Part shown: positions 26,247 to 33,968 of the stretch, in pieces
How positions within the stretch are numbered: the stretch's first letter is position 1
Layout of the letters: each line of letters opens with the position of its first letter
Assembly (NCBI RefSeq): GCF_002954685.1
Contig: NZ_MSCN01000001.1
Span: 3,400,375 to 3,464,374 of the forward strand
Direction of reading: 5' to 3'
Length of the DNA stretch: 64,000 nucleotides
DNA from: Polaribacter porphyrae
Lineage (GTDB): Bacteria; Bacteroidota; Bacteroidia; Flavobacteriales; Flavobacteriaceae
Translations under genes and position numbers: made by a program
The notes under the pieces: generated by a model
The model's database searches: none
Seen by the model: only the letters and a program-made list of their open reading frames with translations
Told to the model about the DNA's origin: nothing

Positions 26247-26525
26247 ATGGCTTGGACAAAAGAAAAAATCTTAATTAATATCGAAAAATTGATGCGAAGC
26301 AAATTCTCTGAACCAAGAGAAGCTTTCGATTATTTTGATGAAGACAAAGACGGAAACTTAACCAAGTCTGATTTTAAAAAGTTGTTAAAAGAAGCAAAAG
26401 TAAGTTCGTTAATCAGAGGTTTAGTAGCCGAATTTATGATGCAAAGTTTTGATGCCAATAAAGATGGTTTTGTAAGTTGGATAGAGTTTCAAGAAGCGAT
26501 AAAAGAATCAGGAATTAAAAAGTAA
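26247..26525 (+). CDS. EF-hand calcium-binding protein (first of a tandem pair)
   Basis: 92 residues from the ATG at 26247 (MAWTKEKILINIEKL); this start aligns with the start of the paralogue downstream, and the earlier in-frame ATG at 26208 lies inside a palindromic repeat. Two EF-hand loops: DEDKDGNLTKSD (31-42, with Asp in place of the usual final Glu) and DANKDGFVSWIE (69-80). There is no signal peptide, so it should be cytoplasmic, acting as a calcium sensor or buffer. It is about half identical by eye to the next gene, indicating a tandem duplication. Confidence 0.85.
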   Translation: MAWTKEKILINIEKLMRSKFSEPREAFDYFDEDKDGNLTKSDFKKLLKEAKVSSLIRGLVAEFMMQSFDANKDGFVSWIEFQEAIKESGIKK

Positions 26526-26559
26526 TTTTTTATCTTTAGAGTAAATTAGAATTAAAATT

Positions 26560-26835
26560 ATGGGAGCAAAAGAAAATATACTAAGAGATATTCATACTTT
26601 AATCACAAAACAGTTTGAAACTCCAGAAGAAGCGTTTCAAAATTTTGATGAAGATAAAGATGGTGCTTTAAACAAGTCTGAAATTAAAGATTTATTAAAA
26701 GCAGCAGGAGTTGGTGGCTTAATTAGAGGTATTGTAGCTAATGAAATGCTAAAAGGCTATGATAAATCTGGTGATAAAACTATTAATTACGAAGAGTTTA
26801 AAGTAGCTATTGCAGAATTAAATAGAGATTATTAA
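26560..26835 (+). CDS. EF-hand calcium-binding protein (second of a tandem pair)
   Basis: 91 residues, with EF-hand loops DEDKDGALNKSE (30-41) and DKSGDKTINYEE (68-79), both with calcium-coordinating residues at positions 1, 3, 5 and 12. It shares the pattern GLIRGxVAxExM between the loops with the preceding gene. No signal peptide. Gap of 34 bases from the paralogue, so the two are probably cotranscribed. The partner protein is unknown. Confidence 0.85.
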   Translation: MGAKENILRDIHTLITKQFETPEEAFQNFDEDKDGALNKSEIKDLLKAAGVGGLIRGIVANEMLKGYDKSGDKTINYEEFKVAIAELNRDY

Positions 26836-26885
26836 CAACTTAAATAAATAAGTAGGAATCAATGATTTCTCATGGTACTTTTTTA

Positions 26886-26916
26886 TTTGAGGGGGTATTT
26901 AAATCGCGTATATTTG
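26886..26916 (+). promoter_or_regulatory. Promoter of lepA
   Basis: TTTG (26886-26889), a 19-base spacer and TATATTTG (26909-26916) give a full Bacteroidetes promoter match. The lepA ATG is 28 bases after the -7 box. Confidence 0.7.
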
Positions 26917-26944
26917 CCAACATTGAAGAAATCAAATTTAACGA

Positions 26945-28741
26945 ATGAAGAACATTAGAAACTTTTGCATCATTGCACATATAGATCATGGTAAAAGTAC
27001 ATTAGCAGATAGATTGTTAGATTATACAGGATCTGTAACTGAACGTGAAAAACAAAATCAGTTATTAGATAATATGGATTTGGAGCGTGAACGTGGAATT
27101 ACCATAAAATCGCATGCAATTCAAATGGATTATGTTCATGAAGGAGAAGACTATATTCTCAATTTAATTGATACTCCAGGTCACGTAGATTTCTCCTATG
27201 AAGTTTCTAGGTCTATTGCAGCTTGTGAAGGTGCATTATTGATTGTTGATGCTGCACAAAGTATTCAAGCGCAAACAATTTCTAACTTATACCTAGCTTT
27301 AGAAAACGATTTAGAAATTATTCCTGTTTTAAATAAAGTAGATTTACCTTCTGCTAACCCAGAGGAAGTTACAGATGATATTGTAGATTTATTAGGTTGT
27401 GATCCAGAAGAAGTAATCCATGCAAGTGGAAAAACTGGTTTTGGTGTTGATAATATTTTAGAAGCTATTATCGATAGAATTCCTGCTCCAGAAGGAGATC
27501 CTGAAGCACCATTACAAGCCTTAATTTTTGACTCTGTTTACAATTCTTACAGAGGAATTGAAACGTATTTTAGAGTAATTAATGGATCAATCAATAAAGG
27601 GCAACGTATAAAATTTATGGCTACAGATAATGAGTATTTTGCTGATGAAGTAGGTACTTTAAAGTTAGAGCAAGTTGTAAAAAAATCTGTAAAAACAGGT
27701 GATGTTGGCTATTTAATTACAGGTATTAAAACAGCAAAAGAAGTAAAAGTAGGAGATACCATTACAGATGCAAGCAACCCAACTACAGAAACTATAGATG
27801 GTTTTGAAGATGTAAAACCGATGGTTTTTGCAGGTATTTATCCTGTAGATACAGAAGATTATGAAGAGTTGCGTTATTCTATGGAAAAACTGCAATTAAA
27901 TGATGCTTCTCTGGTGTTTCAACCAGAAAGTTCTGCTGCTTTAGGTTTTGGTTTTAGATGTGGATTTTTAGGAATGTTACACATGGAAATCATTCAAGAG
28001 CGTTTAGAACGTGAGTTTAATATGACAGTAATTACTACAGTTCCCAACGTAAGTTATCACGCCTTTACCAATAAAGAACCAGATGATGTTTTAATTGTAA
28101 ACAATCCAACAGATTTACCTGATCCTTCAAAATTAAATAGAGTAGAAGAGCCGTTTATAAAAGCATCAATTGTTACAAAATCAGATTTTGTTGGGCAAGT
28201 AATGAGTTTATGTATTGAAAAACGTGGGCAAATTGTAAATCAGACCTATTTAACTACTCAAAGAGTTGAGTTAATTTTTGAAATGCCATTAGCAGAAATT
28301 GTTTTCGATTTTTATGACAGATTAAAAACAGTTTCTAAAGGGTATGCTTCTTTCGATTACCATCCAATAGGTATGAGAGCATCAAAGCTAGTAAAAGTAG
28401 ATATTTTATTAAATGGAGATTCTGTAGATGCACTTTCTGCATTGTTACACGCAGATAATGCGTATACAATTGGTAAAAAGATTGTTGAGAAATTAAAAAC
28501 TTTAATTCCTCGTCAACAGTTTGATATTCCTATTCAGGCTGCAATTGGTGCAAAAATTATTGCCAGAGAAACTACAAAAGCATTGCGTAAAGATGTAACT
28601 GCAAAATGTTATGGAGGTGACATTTCTAGAAAGCGTAAACTTTTAGAAAAGCAGAAAAAAGGAAAGAAAAGAATGCGTCAAGTTGGTAATGTAGAAATTC
28701 CACAAGAAGCTTTTATGGCTGTTTTAAAGTTGAATGATTAA
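26945..28741 (+). CDS. lepA: Elongation factor 4 (LepA)
   Basis: 598 residues, the usual length. GTPase motifs: G1 [15 protein letters not shown] (about 10-24), G2 RGITIKS, G3 [12 protein letters not shown] and G4 NKVDLP. The LepA-specific C-terminal domain ends with [20 protein letters not shown] and [18 protein letters not shown], both diagnostic of EF4. It binds the ribosome and remodels or back-translocates stalled complexes. A 59-residue membrane protein gene starts 2 bases after the stop. Confidence 0.97.
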   Translation: MKNIRNFCIIAHIDHGKSTLADRLLDYTGSVTEREKQNQLLDNMDLERERGITIKSHAIQMDYVHEGEDYILNLIDTPGHVDFSYEVSRSIAACEGALLIVDAAQSIQAQTISNLYLALENDLEIIPVLNKVDLPSANPEEVTDDIVDLLGCDPEEVIHASGKTGFGVDNILEAIIDRIPAPEGDPEAPLQALIFDSVYNSYRGIETYFRVINGSINKGQRIKFMATDNEYFADEVGTLKLEQVVKKSVKTGDVGYLITGIKTAKEVKVGDTITDASNPTTETIDGFEDVKPMVFAGIYPVDTEDYEELRYSMEKLQLNDASLVFQPESSAALGFGFRCGFLGMLHMEIIQERLEREFNMTVITTVPNVSYHAFTNKEPDDVLIVNNPTDLPDPSKLNRVEEPFIKASIVTKSDFVGQVMSLCIEKRGQIVNQTYLTTQRVELIFEMPLAEIVFDFYDRLKTVSKGYASFDYHPIGMRASKLVKVDILLNGDSVDALSALLHADNAYTIGKKIVEKLKTLIPRQQFDIPIQAAIGAKIIARETTKALRKDVTAKCYGGDISRKRKLLEKQKKGKKRMRQVGNVEIPQEAFMAVLKLND

Positions 28742-28743
28742 GT

Positions 28744-28923
28744 ATGAAAAAAAGTCAGATTTTAGGAATTATAATCTTTATAGCTAGCATTTTTTTAGCT
28801 TTGTTATGGGATAAACAATTTAAATATGCTGATTTTTTTGATTTTATTTTAGGTATTGTAGCTGCATTAGGAGCAAGTATGGTTTTAAAATTGTTTCCAG
28901 TTTTTAGAAAGCTTGATAAATAA
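28744..28923 (+). CDS. Small two-segment membrane protein, function unknown
   Basis: 59 residues beginning MKKSQILGIIIFIASIFL, 2 bases after lepA. Two hydrophobic segments (about 5-22 and 33-50) are separated by LLWDKQFKYADFFD, and the end is basic (KLFPVFRKLDK). Codon use matches the neighbours and the tight spacing suggests real cotranslation with lepA. I recognise no family. Confidence 0.65.
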   Translation: MKKSQILGIIIFIASIFLALLWDKQFKYADFFDFILGIVAALGASMVLKLFPVFRKLDK

Positions 28924-28952
28924 TTTAGTTTTTTTACTCTTTAAAAACTAAA
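28924..28952 (+). terminator. Possible hairpin after the small membrane protein gene
   Basis: TTTAGTTTTT / AAAAACTAAA 10-bp stem with a 9-base loop. The stem is AT-only apart from one G-C pair and there is no T-run after it, so termination is uncertain. Confidence 0.3.
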
Positions 28953-28969
28953 GCTAATTCATTTATAAA

Positions 28970-30055
28970 ATGTATGACGTAGTTATTGTTGGTGGTGGTA
29001 CAGCAGGTTTAATGCTTGCTAGAGAGCTTGGTAATAGTAAAAAGAAAACCTTAATTTTAGATCGAAAAAAAAATCTTTTAAATTTTTCTTTTAATACACT
29101 TGGTAGCTTCATAAATTTAGAAGAATTTCAACTTACGGATTATTGCGTTGCTCAAAAAATTGATACAGCAGTTATACATTCAAAAACATTTAAAGATCAC
29201 CTAGAAATAGATGCTTACATTTTAGACAAGAAGAAAGTTCACGAAGAATTAATTGCTTCTATAGACACGAATTTTGTTGATATAAAATTAGATGTTCAAA
29301 TTACTGAAATCAACCAAAATATAGATGCAAATTTCACTTCAGTTGTAGATAAAAAAGGAACTATTTATAAAGGAAAAATTTTTATAGATGCCTCTGGCAC
29401 AACAGGTGTAATTAGTAGAAAAATTGGCTTATGCCCTAAAGTCACTGAACTAGCAACTGGTGTAGAATATAATGTGAAGTATTTAGGAAATTCTAATGAA
29501 GCACATTTAATGATTGGTAAAGATTATAAAGGTGGTTATGGTTGGATTTTTCCATTAAAAAATGAAAGGGCAATTATTGGTTTTGGTTCATTTGACACAA
29601 GTATGATTAAAGGTTTAAAAAAGAAATTGAACCAAATTTTAGAATTACCAAATATTAAAAAATTAGTAAATAAAGATAATGATTTAGTAGAGGGTGGCAG
29701 CATACCTATAACACCAGTTTTACAAAAATTTATACAGGGTAATTTAGTTTGTGTTGGTGATAGTGTGTCACAAGTAAACCCAATTGTTGGTGAGGGTTAT
29801 AAGTTTATTTTTGAAGCTGCAATTATGGCAAGTAAGGCTATAATAAATGCTTTAAATAAAAATGATTTAAACTTGCTTTTAGATTTTGAAAAAGATTGGA
29901 AAAAACGCTTTTTATCCAACTACGAACGTTCTAAAATTGCTCAAAAACGAATCTTTGCACTTTCTAAATATGATTTTTTAACCGATTTTGGTATGATATT
30001 GCTAAAATTAAGAGCTAATAAAAAAAATGTTCAAACACTTTCTGGAGAGTATTAA
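28970..30055 (+). CDS. FAD-dependent oxidoreductase, geranylgeranyl-reductase-like
   Basis: 361 residues. Rossmann FAD motif VVIVGGGTAGLMLARELG (residues 4-21), then a second FAD-contact motif GNLVCVGDSVSQVNPIVGEG (about 258-277), the GD(S/A)xxxxxPxxGEG signature of the p-hydroxybenzoate hydroxylase/geranylgeranyl reductase group. IDASGTTG (about 138-145) and GGYGWIFPLKNERAIIGFG are also typical of that group. The substrate is not evident; prenyl-lipid reduction or halogenase/lycopene-cyclase-like activity are alternatives. It stands alone between a small membrane protein and the DUF4143 ATPase. Confidence 0.8.
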   Translation: MYDVVIVGGGTAGLMLARELGNSKKKTLILDRKKNLLNFSFNTLGSFINLEEFQLTDYCVAQKIDTAVIHSKTFKDHLEIDAYILDKKKVHEELIASIDTNFVDIKLDVQITEINQNIDANFTSVVDKKGTIYKGKIFIDASGTTGVISRKIGLCPKVTELATGVEYNVKYLGNSNEAHLMIGKDYKGGYGWIFPLKNERAIIGFGSFDTSMIKGLKKKLNQILELPNIKKLVNKDNDLVEGGSIPITPVLQKFIQGNLVCVGDSVSQVNPIVGEGYKFIFEAAIMASKAIINALNKNDLNLLLDFEKDWKKRFLSNYERSKIAQKRIFALSKYDFLTDFGMILLKLRANKKNVQTLSGEY

Positions 30056-30068
30056 TAATTATTTTTTG

Positions 30069-30187
30069 TTTAATACTGATGAATTCCATCGTTTAAAAAT
30101 GTAGTATTGGTGAATTAATTCACTTTAAAAACGTATATTTGGTGAGTTAAATCACTAAATATACGTATATTTGGTGAATTGAATTAA
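30069..30187 (+). repeat. Tandem 32-bp repeats containing -7 boxes upstream of the DUF4143 ATPase
   Basis: Three copies of a 23-bp unit start at 30101, 30133 and 30165, exactly 32 bp apart, separated by similar 9-bp AT spacers; a decayed fourth copy lies around 30074. The common core is TTGGTGAATT followed by a TCAC arm (copy 1 contains the palindrome GTGAATTAATTCAC, 30110-30123). Copies 2 and 3 contain TATATTTG (30134-30141 and 30166-30173), a perfect -7 box; the last is 17 bases before the ATG. A palindrome AAATATACGTATATTT spans 30157-30172. Probably a multi-site operator/promoter. Confidence 0.75.
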
Positions 30188-30190
30188 ATA

Positions 30191-31309
30191 ATGATTAAAA
30201 GACAATTATATCGTCAAATAGAAAAAAAGTATCACAAAGGTAAAGCTATTGTTTTAGTTGGTCCTAGACAAGTTGGTAAAACAACTTTGATAAAAAAAAT
30301 ATTAGAGGATAAAACATATCTTTTTTTAGATGGAGATGACCTAACTATAAGAACGCTATTAGAAAATACAAATACAGAGCAGTTAAGATCGATTATTGGC
30401 GATTTTAAATTTGTGTTTATAGATGAAGCTCAAAGAATACCAAATATTGACTTAACATTAAAAATTATTACAGACCAGTTTAAAGAAGTACAACTTTTAG
30501 TAAGTGGCTCATCTGCATTTGAACTTAAAAATTTAACTAATGAACCCTTAACAGGTAGAAAGTTTCAGTTTAATTTACTACCTATTTCCTGGAAAGAGTT
30601 CGAAGATAACATCACTTTTGTAAAAGCTACACAACAATTAGAACAACGTATTTTATATGGAATGTATCCTGATATAATAAATAATTTAGGTGATGAGGTT
30701 GAGTTGTTAACCAATTTAGCAGATAGTTATTTATATAAAGATATTTTATCTTTTCACAATATAAAGAAACCAGAAACTCTAGAAAAATTGGTACAAGCTT
30801 TGGCATATCAAATTGGGCAAGAAGTTAGTTTCAATGAACTTTCTAGATTATTAGGGGTTGATAAAAACACAGTAAGTACATATATTGATATTTTAGAAAA
30901 TAATTATGTAATTTTTAGATTGCAAAGCTTTAGTAAGAACTTAAGAACGGAAATTAAGAGAAATCAAAAAATATATTTTTATGATTTAGGTATTAGAAAT
31001 GCAGTAATTAAAGATTTTAAACCTTTGGCAATGAGACAAGATAAAGGAATGTTGTGGGAAAATTTTTTAATTGTTGAACGTTTAAAAACAAATTTATACA
31101 ACAAATCTTTTGCTAAAACTTATTTTTGGCGAACTACAAGACAACAAGAAGTAGATTATATAGAAACTTTATACGATAGCATAAAAGCTTTTGAATTTAA
31201 ATGGAACAGGAAACAAAAAGTGAAAATACCTAAAACTTTTGAAAACACATATAATGTGAAAGTTGAGATTGTTGATAGTGGTAATTTTAGAAGTTTTATA
31301 TATAAGTAA
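30191..31309 (+). CDS. AAA-family ATPase with DUF4143 domain
   Basis: 372 residues. N-terminal AAA_14 domain (about 1-150) with Walker A VGPRQVGKTTLIKK (about 22-35), Walker B FVFIDEAQRI (about 77-86) and sensor-like LLVSGSSAFEL. Then a winged-helix segment (VSFNELSRLLGVDKNTVSTYIDIL, about 215-238) and the C-terminal DUF4143 region with nuclease-like features (GMLWENFLIVERL, FWRTTRQQEVDYIE, KAFEFKWNRK). Such proteins are very common in bacteria, often in variable regions, and their function is not established; roles in DNA handling or toxin-like activity have been suggested. It stands alone, with a repeated operator upstream and the convergent LytTR gene ending 11 bases away. Confidence 0.88.
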   Translation: MIKRQLYRQIEKKYHKGKAIVLVGPRQVGKTTLIKKILEDKTYLFLDGDDLTIRTLLENTNTEQLRSIIGDFKFVFIDEAQRIPNIDLTLKIITDQFKEVQLLVSGSSAFELKNLTNEPLTGRKFQFNLLPISWKEFEDNITFVKATQQLEQRILYGMYPDIINNLGDEVELLTNLADSYLYKDILSFHNIKKPETLEKLVQALAYQIGQEVSFNELSRLLGVDKNTVSTYIDILENNYVIFRLQSFSKNLRTEIKRNQKIYFYDLGIRNAVIKDFKPLAMRQDKGMLWENFLIVERLKTNLYNKSFAKTYFWRTTRQQEVDYIETLYDSIKAFEFKWNRKQKVKIPKTFENTYNVKVEIVDSGNFRSFIYK

Positions 31310-31320
31310 AATACTACTCT

Positions 31321-32085
31321 TCAACTCTCCAGCCATTTCCTAAAATCAGACGTAGTAGAAGAACTTGTCATTACTTTTTCTTTATGATTTTTGATAGAAA
31401 TGAGTAATCTGTTTTTAAAATGACTTTCAATTTTTTCGATAAAATCGATATTTACAATTTCACTTCTGTTGATTTTAAAAAATTTCTTTGGGTTTAATTG
31501 TTGTACAATAGACCCTAAATTTTGAGAAATCGTATGACGTTTTGCGTCTTTATCATTTACCAAGCAAAAATCACCAGAAGCTGTAATTAATGAAATATCT
31601 ATTGCATTCAATAATTGAATACCTGATGCCTTTTTAATTACAAACCGTTTTTTATAAGTATTGTATTCTTGCTGTAATGCTGTTTTTAAAACGTTAATTG
31701 TAGAATTATCTAAAGGATTATAATCTCCTTTTTTAAATAATGATTGATATTTTAAAATGGCTTTGTTAAATTCATCTTGAGAATAAGGTTTTAAGATATA
31801 AGCAATTCCGTTTGTGTTAAAAGCTTGAAATAAATACTCATCATGAGCAGAACAGAAAATGATTGGAGCATCAATTTTAATTTTATTGAATAAATCAAAA
31901 GACAACCCATCTAATAATTGAATATCAGACAAAATAAAATCGTATGAGTTTTCTTTCAAAAGCTTTTCAGCATCAACAATAGAACGTGCCCAATCTTGTG
32001 ATATTTTTATATTAAAAAAAGTATCTAAACATTTTGTTAACTTTTGATAAGCTGGTATTTCGTCTTCTATAATTAGTATATTCAT
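31321..32085 (-). CDS. LytTR-family response regulator
   Basis: 254 residues. Receiver domain (about 1-125) with IIEDE, phospho-acceptor D54 in LSDIQLLDG and K99 in ILKPY; LytTR domain (about 150-250) with RFVIKKASGIQLL, ISLITASGDFCLV and FFKINRSEIVNIDFIEKI. Its start overlaps the alpha/beta hydrolase stop by 4 bases (ATGA). Last gene of the operon that runs from the outer-membrane receptor at 36341. The kinase partner is the LytS-type protein two genes upstream. Confidence 0.93.
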   Translation of the reverse strand: MNILIIEDEIPAYQKLTKCLDTFFNIKISQDWARSIVDAEKLLKENSYDFILSDIQLLDGLSFDLFNKIKIDAPIIFCSAHDEYLFQAFNTNGIAYILKPYSQDEFNKAILKYQSLFKKGDYNPLDNSTINVLKTALQQEYNTYKKRFVIKKASGIQLLNAIDISLITASGDFCLVNDKDAKRHTISQNLGSIVQQLNPKKFFKINRSEIVNIDFIEKIESHFKNRLLISIKNHKEKVMTSSSTTSDFRKWLES

Positions 32086-32945
32086 TTTATTTTTTCTTTT
32101 AAAAATGGAATAATATATGATAAAACTTTTTCGCTTTTTTCTTCGTGAGGAAGTAAAGAAGCATTTTTTATTGGAATTATTTTACAATTTTTATTAAATT
32201 GATTCACCATTTCTCTGGCTTTTTTTATGGGGAATGTTTTGTCATCTTCTCCCCAAATTAAAAGCGTTTTTGCCTTTATTCTTTTATGATTTTCTTTAAA
32301 ACTATCAATCACTTTCCAATCAATCCCTTTTAAATATTTAAAAGCATTTATAGTTTTTTCTTTGGATGAAATAATTGGTTTTATATAAACATCTAAATTC
32401 TCTGAATTTTTAAACATACTTTTATCAGAGTACGCTTCTTTAAATGCCATTGAAGATTTTACAAACCAAGAATATTGCAATGCTTTTCTAATAATTATTT
32501 GTGCCAAAGGAATTAATCCTATTTTTTGATAAAAAGGAATCCAAGGTGGCCTATGATATGGAATTTCTGTATTTATCAATATTAATTTATTTACTAATTC
32601 TGGTTTTTGAATAGCAATAATTCTTGCAACAGTTGCACCAGAATTATGAGAAATTATAGCACATTTTTTAATGTTTTCTTTTTTTATAAATTCTAAGACA
32701 TAATTTGCTTGTGATTTACTATCAACTTTAGCATTTTTTGTCATTTCACTATTGCCTAAACCTGGTAAATCTAAAAGATAACAAGCGTTATTTTTTGCAA
32801 TTTCTTTGGTGATTTTTCTCCAAGTATAGCTATTGGTTGGGAAACCATGAATAAAAATTACAGGGCTACCAATTCCAAACTTTTTTAAGTTAATAGCAAT
32901 ATTATTAATCTTTATTAATTTACTAGTATCATTTATACTATTCAT
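32082..32945 (-). CDS. Alpha/beta hydrolase embedded in a LytS-LytTR operon
   Basis: 287 residues. Alpha/beta hydrolase fold: oxyanion segment VIFIHGFPTNSYTWRKI (about 29-45), CYLLDLPGLGNSEM (about 55-68), nucleophile elbow ISHNSGA (about 99-105) in which the position of the usual Ser/Asp/Cys nucleophile is Asn (consensus Gly-x-Nuc-x-Gly, here SHNSG), acid region LLIWGEDDKTFPI (about 228-240) and late His in LPHEEKS. The elbow is therefore unusual and the catalytic class (haloalkane dehalogenase-like, esterase or a non-catalytic binder) is open. It is placed between kinase and regulator genes with 1-base and -4-base spacing. Confidence 0.85.
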   Translation of the reverse strand: MNSINDTSKLIKINNIAINLKKFGIGSPVIFIHGFPTNSYTWRKITKEIAKNNACYLLDLPGLGNSEMTKNAKVDSKSQANYVLEFIKKENIKKCAIISHNSGATVARIIAIQKPELVNKLILINTEIPYHRPPWIPFYQKIGLIPLAQIIIRKALQYSWFVKSSMAFKEAYSDKSMFKNSENLDVYIKPIISSKEKTINAFKYLKGIDWKVIDSFKENHKRIKAKTLLIWGEDDKTFPIKKAREMVNQFNKNCKIIPIKNASLLPHEEKSEKVLSYIIPFLKEKIK

Positions 32946-32946
32946 A

Positions 32947-33954
32947 TTAGTTACTTAATTCAATAATAGGAATAAATACTTCAAATTTATTTTCCATATC
33001 ATGAACCTGAATCTGTTCGTCAGAAAGTAATCGATATCTAGATTTCAAGTTCTGTAAACCTGTTCCAAAAGATTCTAGTTTTGCCTTTATTTTTGATTTA
33101 TTATTGGTTATAATTAGCCAACCTTCATTAACTTGAATAGAAGTTTTTATAGGCTTTTGCCCATCAGATTTATTGTGTTTTACAACATTTTCTAATAAGC
33201 TCTGCAAGGCTCCTGTTGGAATAAATTTTTCAGAGATATTTATATTTTCTTTAATAGTAAATTCATAATCGTTTCCAAATCTGGTTTTAATCAAAAAAAT
33301 ATAATTTTTAACAAGTTCTAATTCTTCTGAAAGCTCCATAACTTCGGAATCTTTAGTTCTAATTAAATATCGATAAATTAAAGAAAGTCTGTTAATATAT
33401 TCTTTTGCTTTTATAGGATTACTATCTATCAAACTGTCTAAAGTATTTAAATTATTAAATAAAAAATGTGGATCTAGTTGACTTCTTAACAGTTTTAATT
33501 CGTTTTCTTTTTGTTGTTTTTGCACAAAAACTAATTCTTGCTGACCTTCATAAAACTTTTTAATTAATAAAATTCCCAATGGTAATCCTACCATATCAGC
33601 AGCATTATATAAACCTCTAATTAGAAAAGGAATAATTTTAGTAATTGTGCTTAAAGACTTTCCTGCACTTAATCTCCCAATAGCATTATCTAAAGCTCCT
33701 ACTATAATTAACAATAGTAAGCTTGATATAAAAAAAGGTAAATACTTTTTTCTTTTTACTAAAAATTCTGGAATAATTTTTCGAATTAAAACTAAAATTA
33801 AGAAAATAGATAAAATTGTTGATGTCGGAAAATCTACGATATATTCAATTACTTTGTTACCTTCCCTATAATAATCATATGAATTTAGTAAAATATTAGT
33901 ACCAAAAACAATGGCTAATATAATCCAGTCAGATTTGTTTAGTTTTGTGTTCAT
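32947..33954 (-). CDS. LytS-type sensor histidine kinase
   Basis: 335 residues. Four membrane segments (about 10-25, 40-58, 74-92, 110-130) without a large periplasmic domain, then a short coiled coil and the His_kinase domain with the phospho-acceptor histidine in SQLDPHFLFNNLNTLDSLI (about residue 162) and an ATPase domain with LQSLLENVVKHN and GTGLQNLKSRYRLL. It should sense a membrane or small-molecule signal and phosphorylate the LytTR regulator at 31321-32085. The hydrolase gene lies between them. Confidence 0.92.
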   Translation of the reverse strand: MNTKLNKSDWIILAIVFGTNILLNSYDYYREGNKVIEYIVDFPTSTILSIFLILVLIRKIIPEFLVKRKKYLPFFISSLLLLIIVGALDNAIGRLSAGKSLSTITKIIPFLIRGLYNAADMVGLPLGILLIKKFYEGQQELVFVQKQQKENELKLLRSQLDPHFLFNNLNTLDSLIDSNPIKAKEYINRLSLIYRYLIRTKDSEVMELSEELELVKNYIFLIKTRFGNDYEFTIKENINISEKFIPTGALQSLLENVVKHNKSDGQKPIKTSIQVNEGWLIITNNKSKIKAKLESFGTGLQNLKSRYRLLSDEQIQVHDMENKFEVFIPIIELSN

Positions 33955-33968
33955 TACAGACGAAGATA

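Noticed and set aside
30110..30172. CRISPR-like array before the DUF4143 ATPase
   Set aside because: The repeats are 23 bp with 9-bp similar spacers, contain -7 boxes and number only three to four; no cas genes are present.
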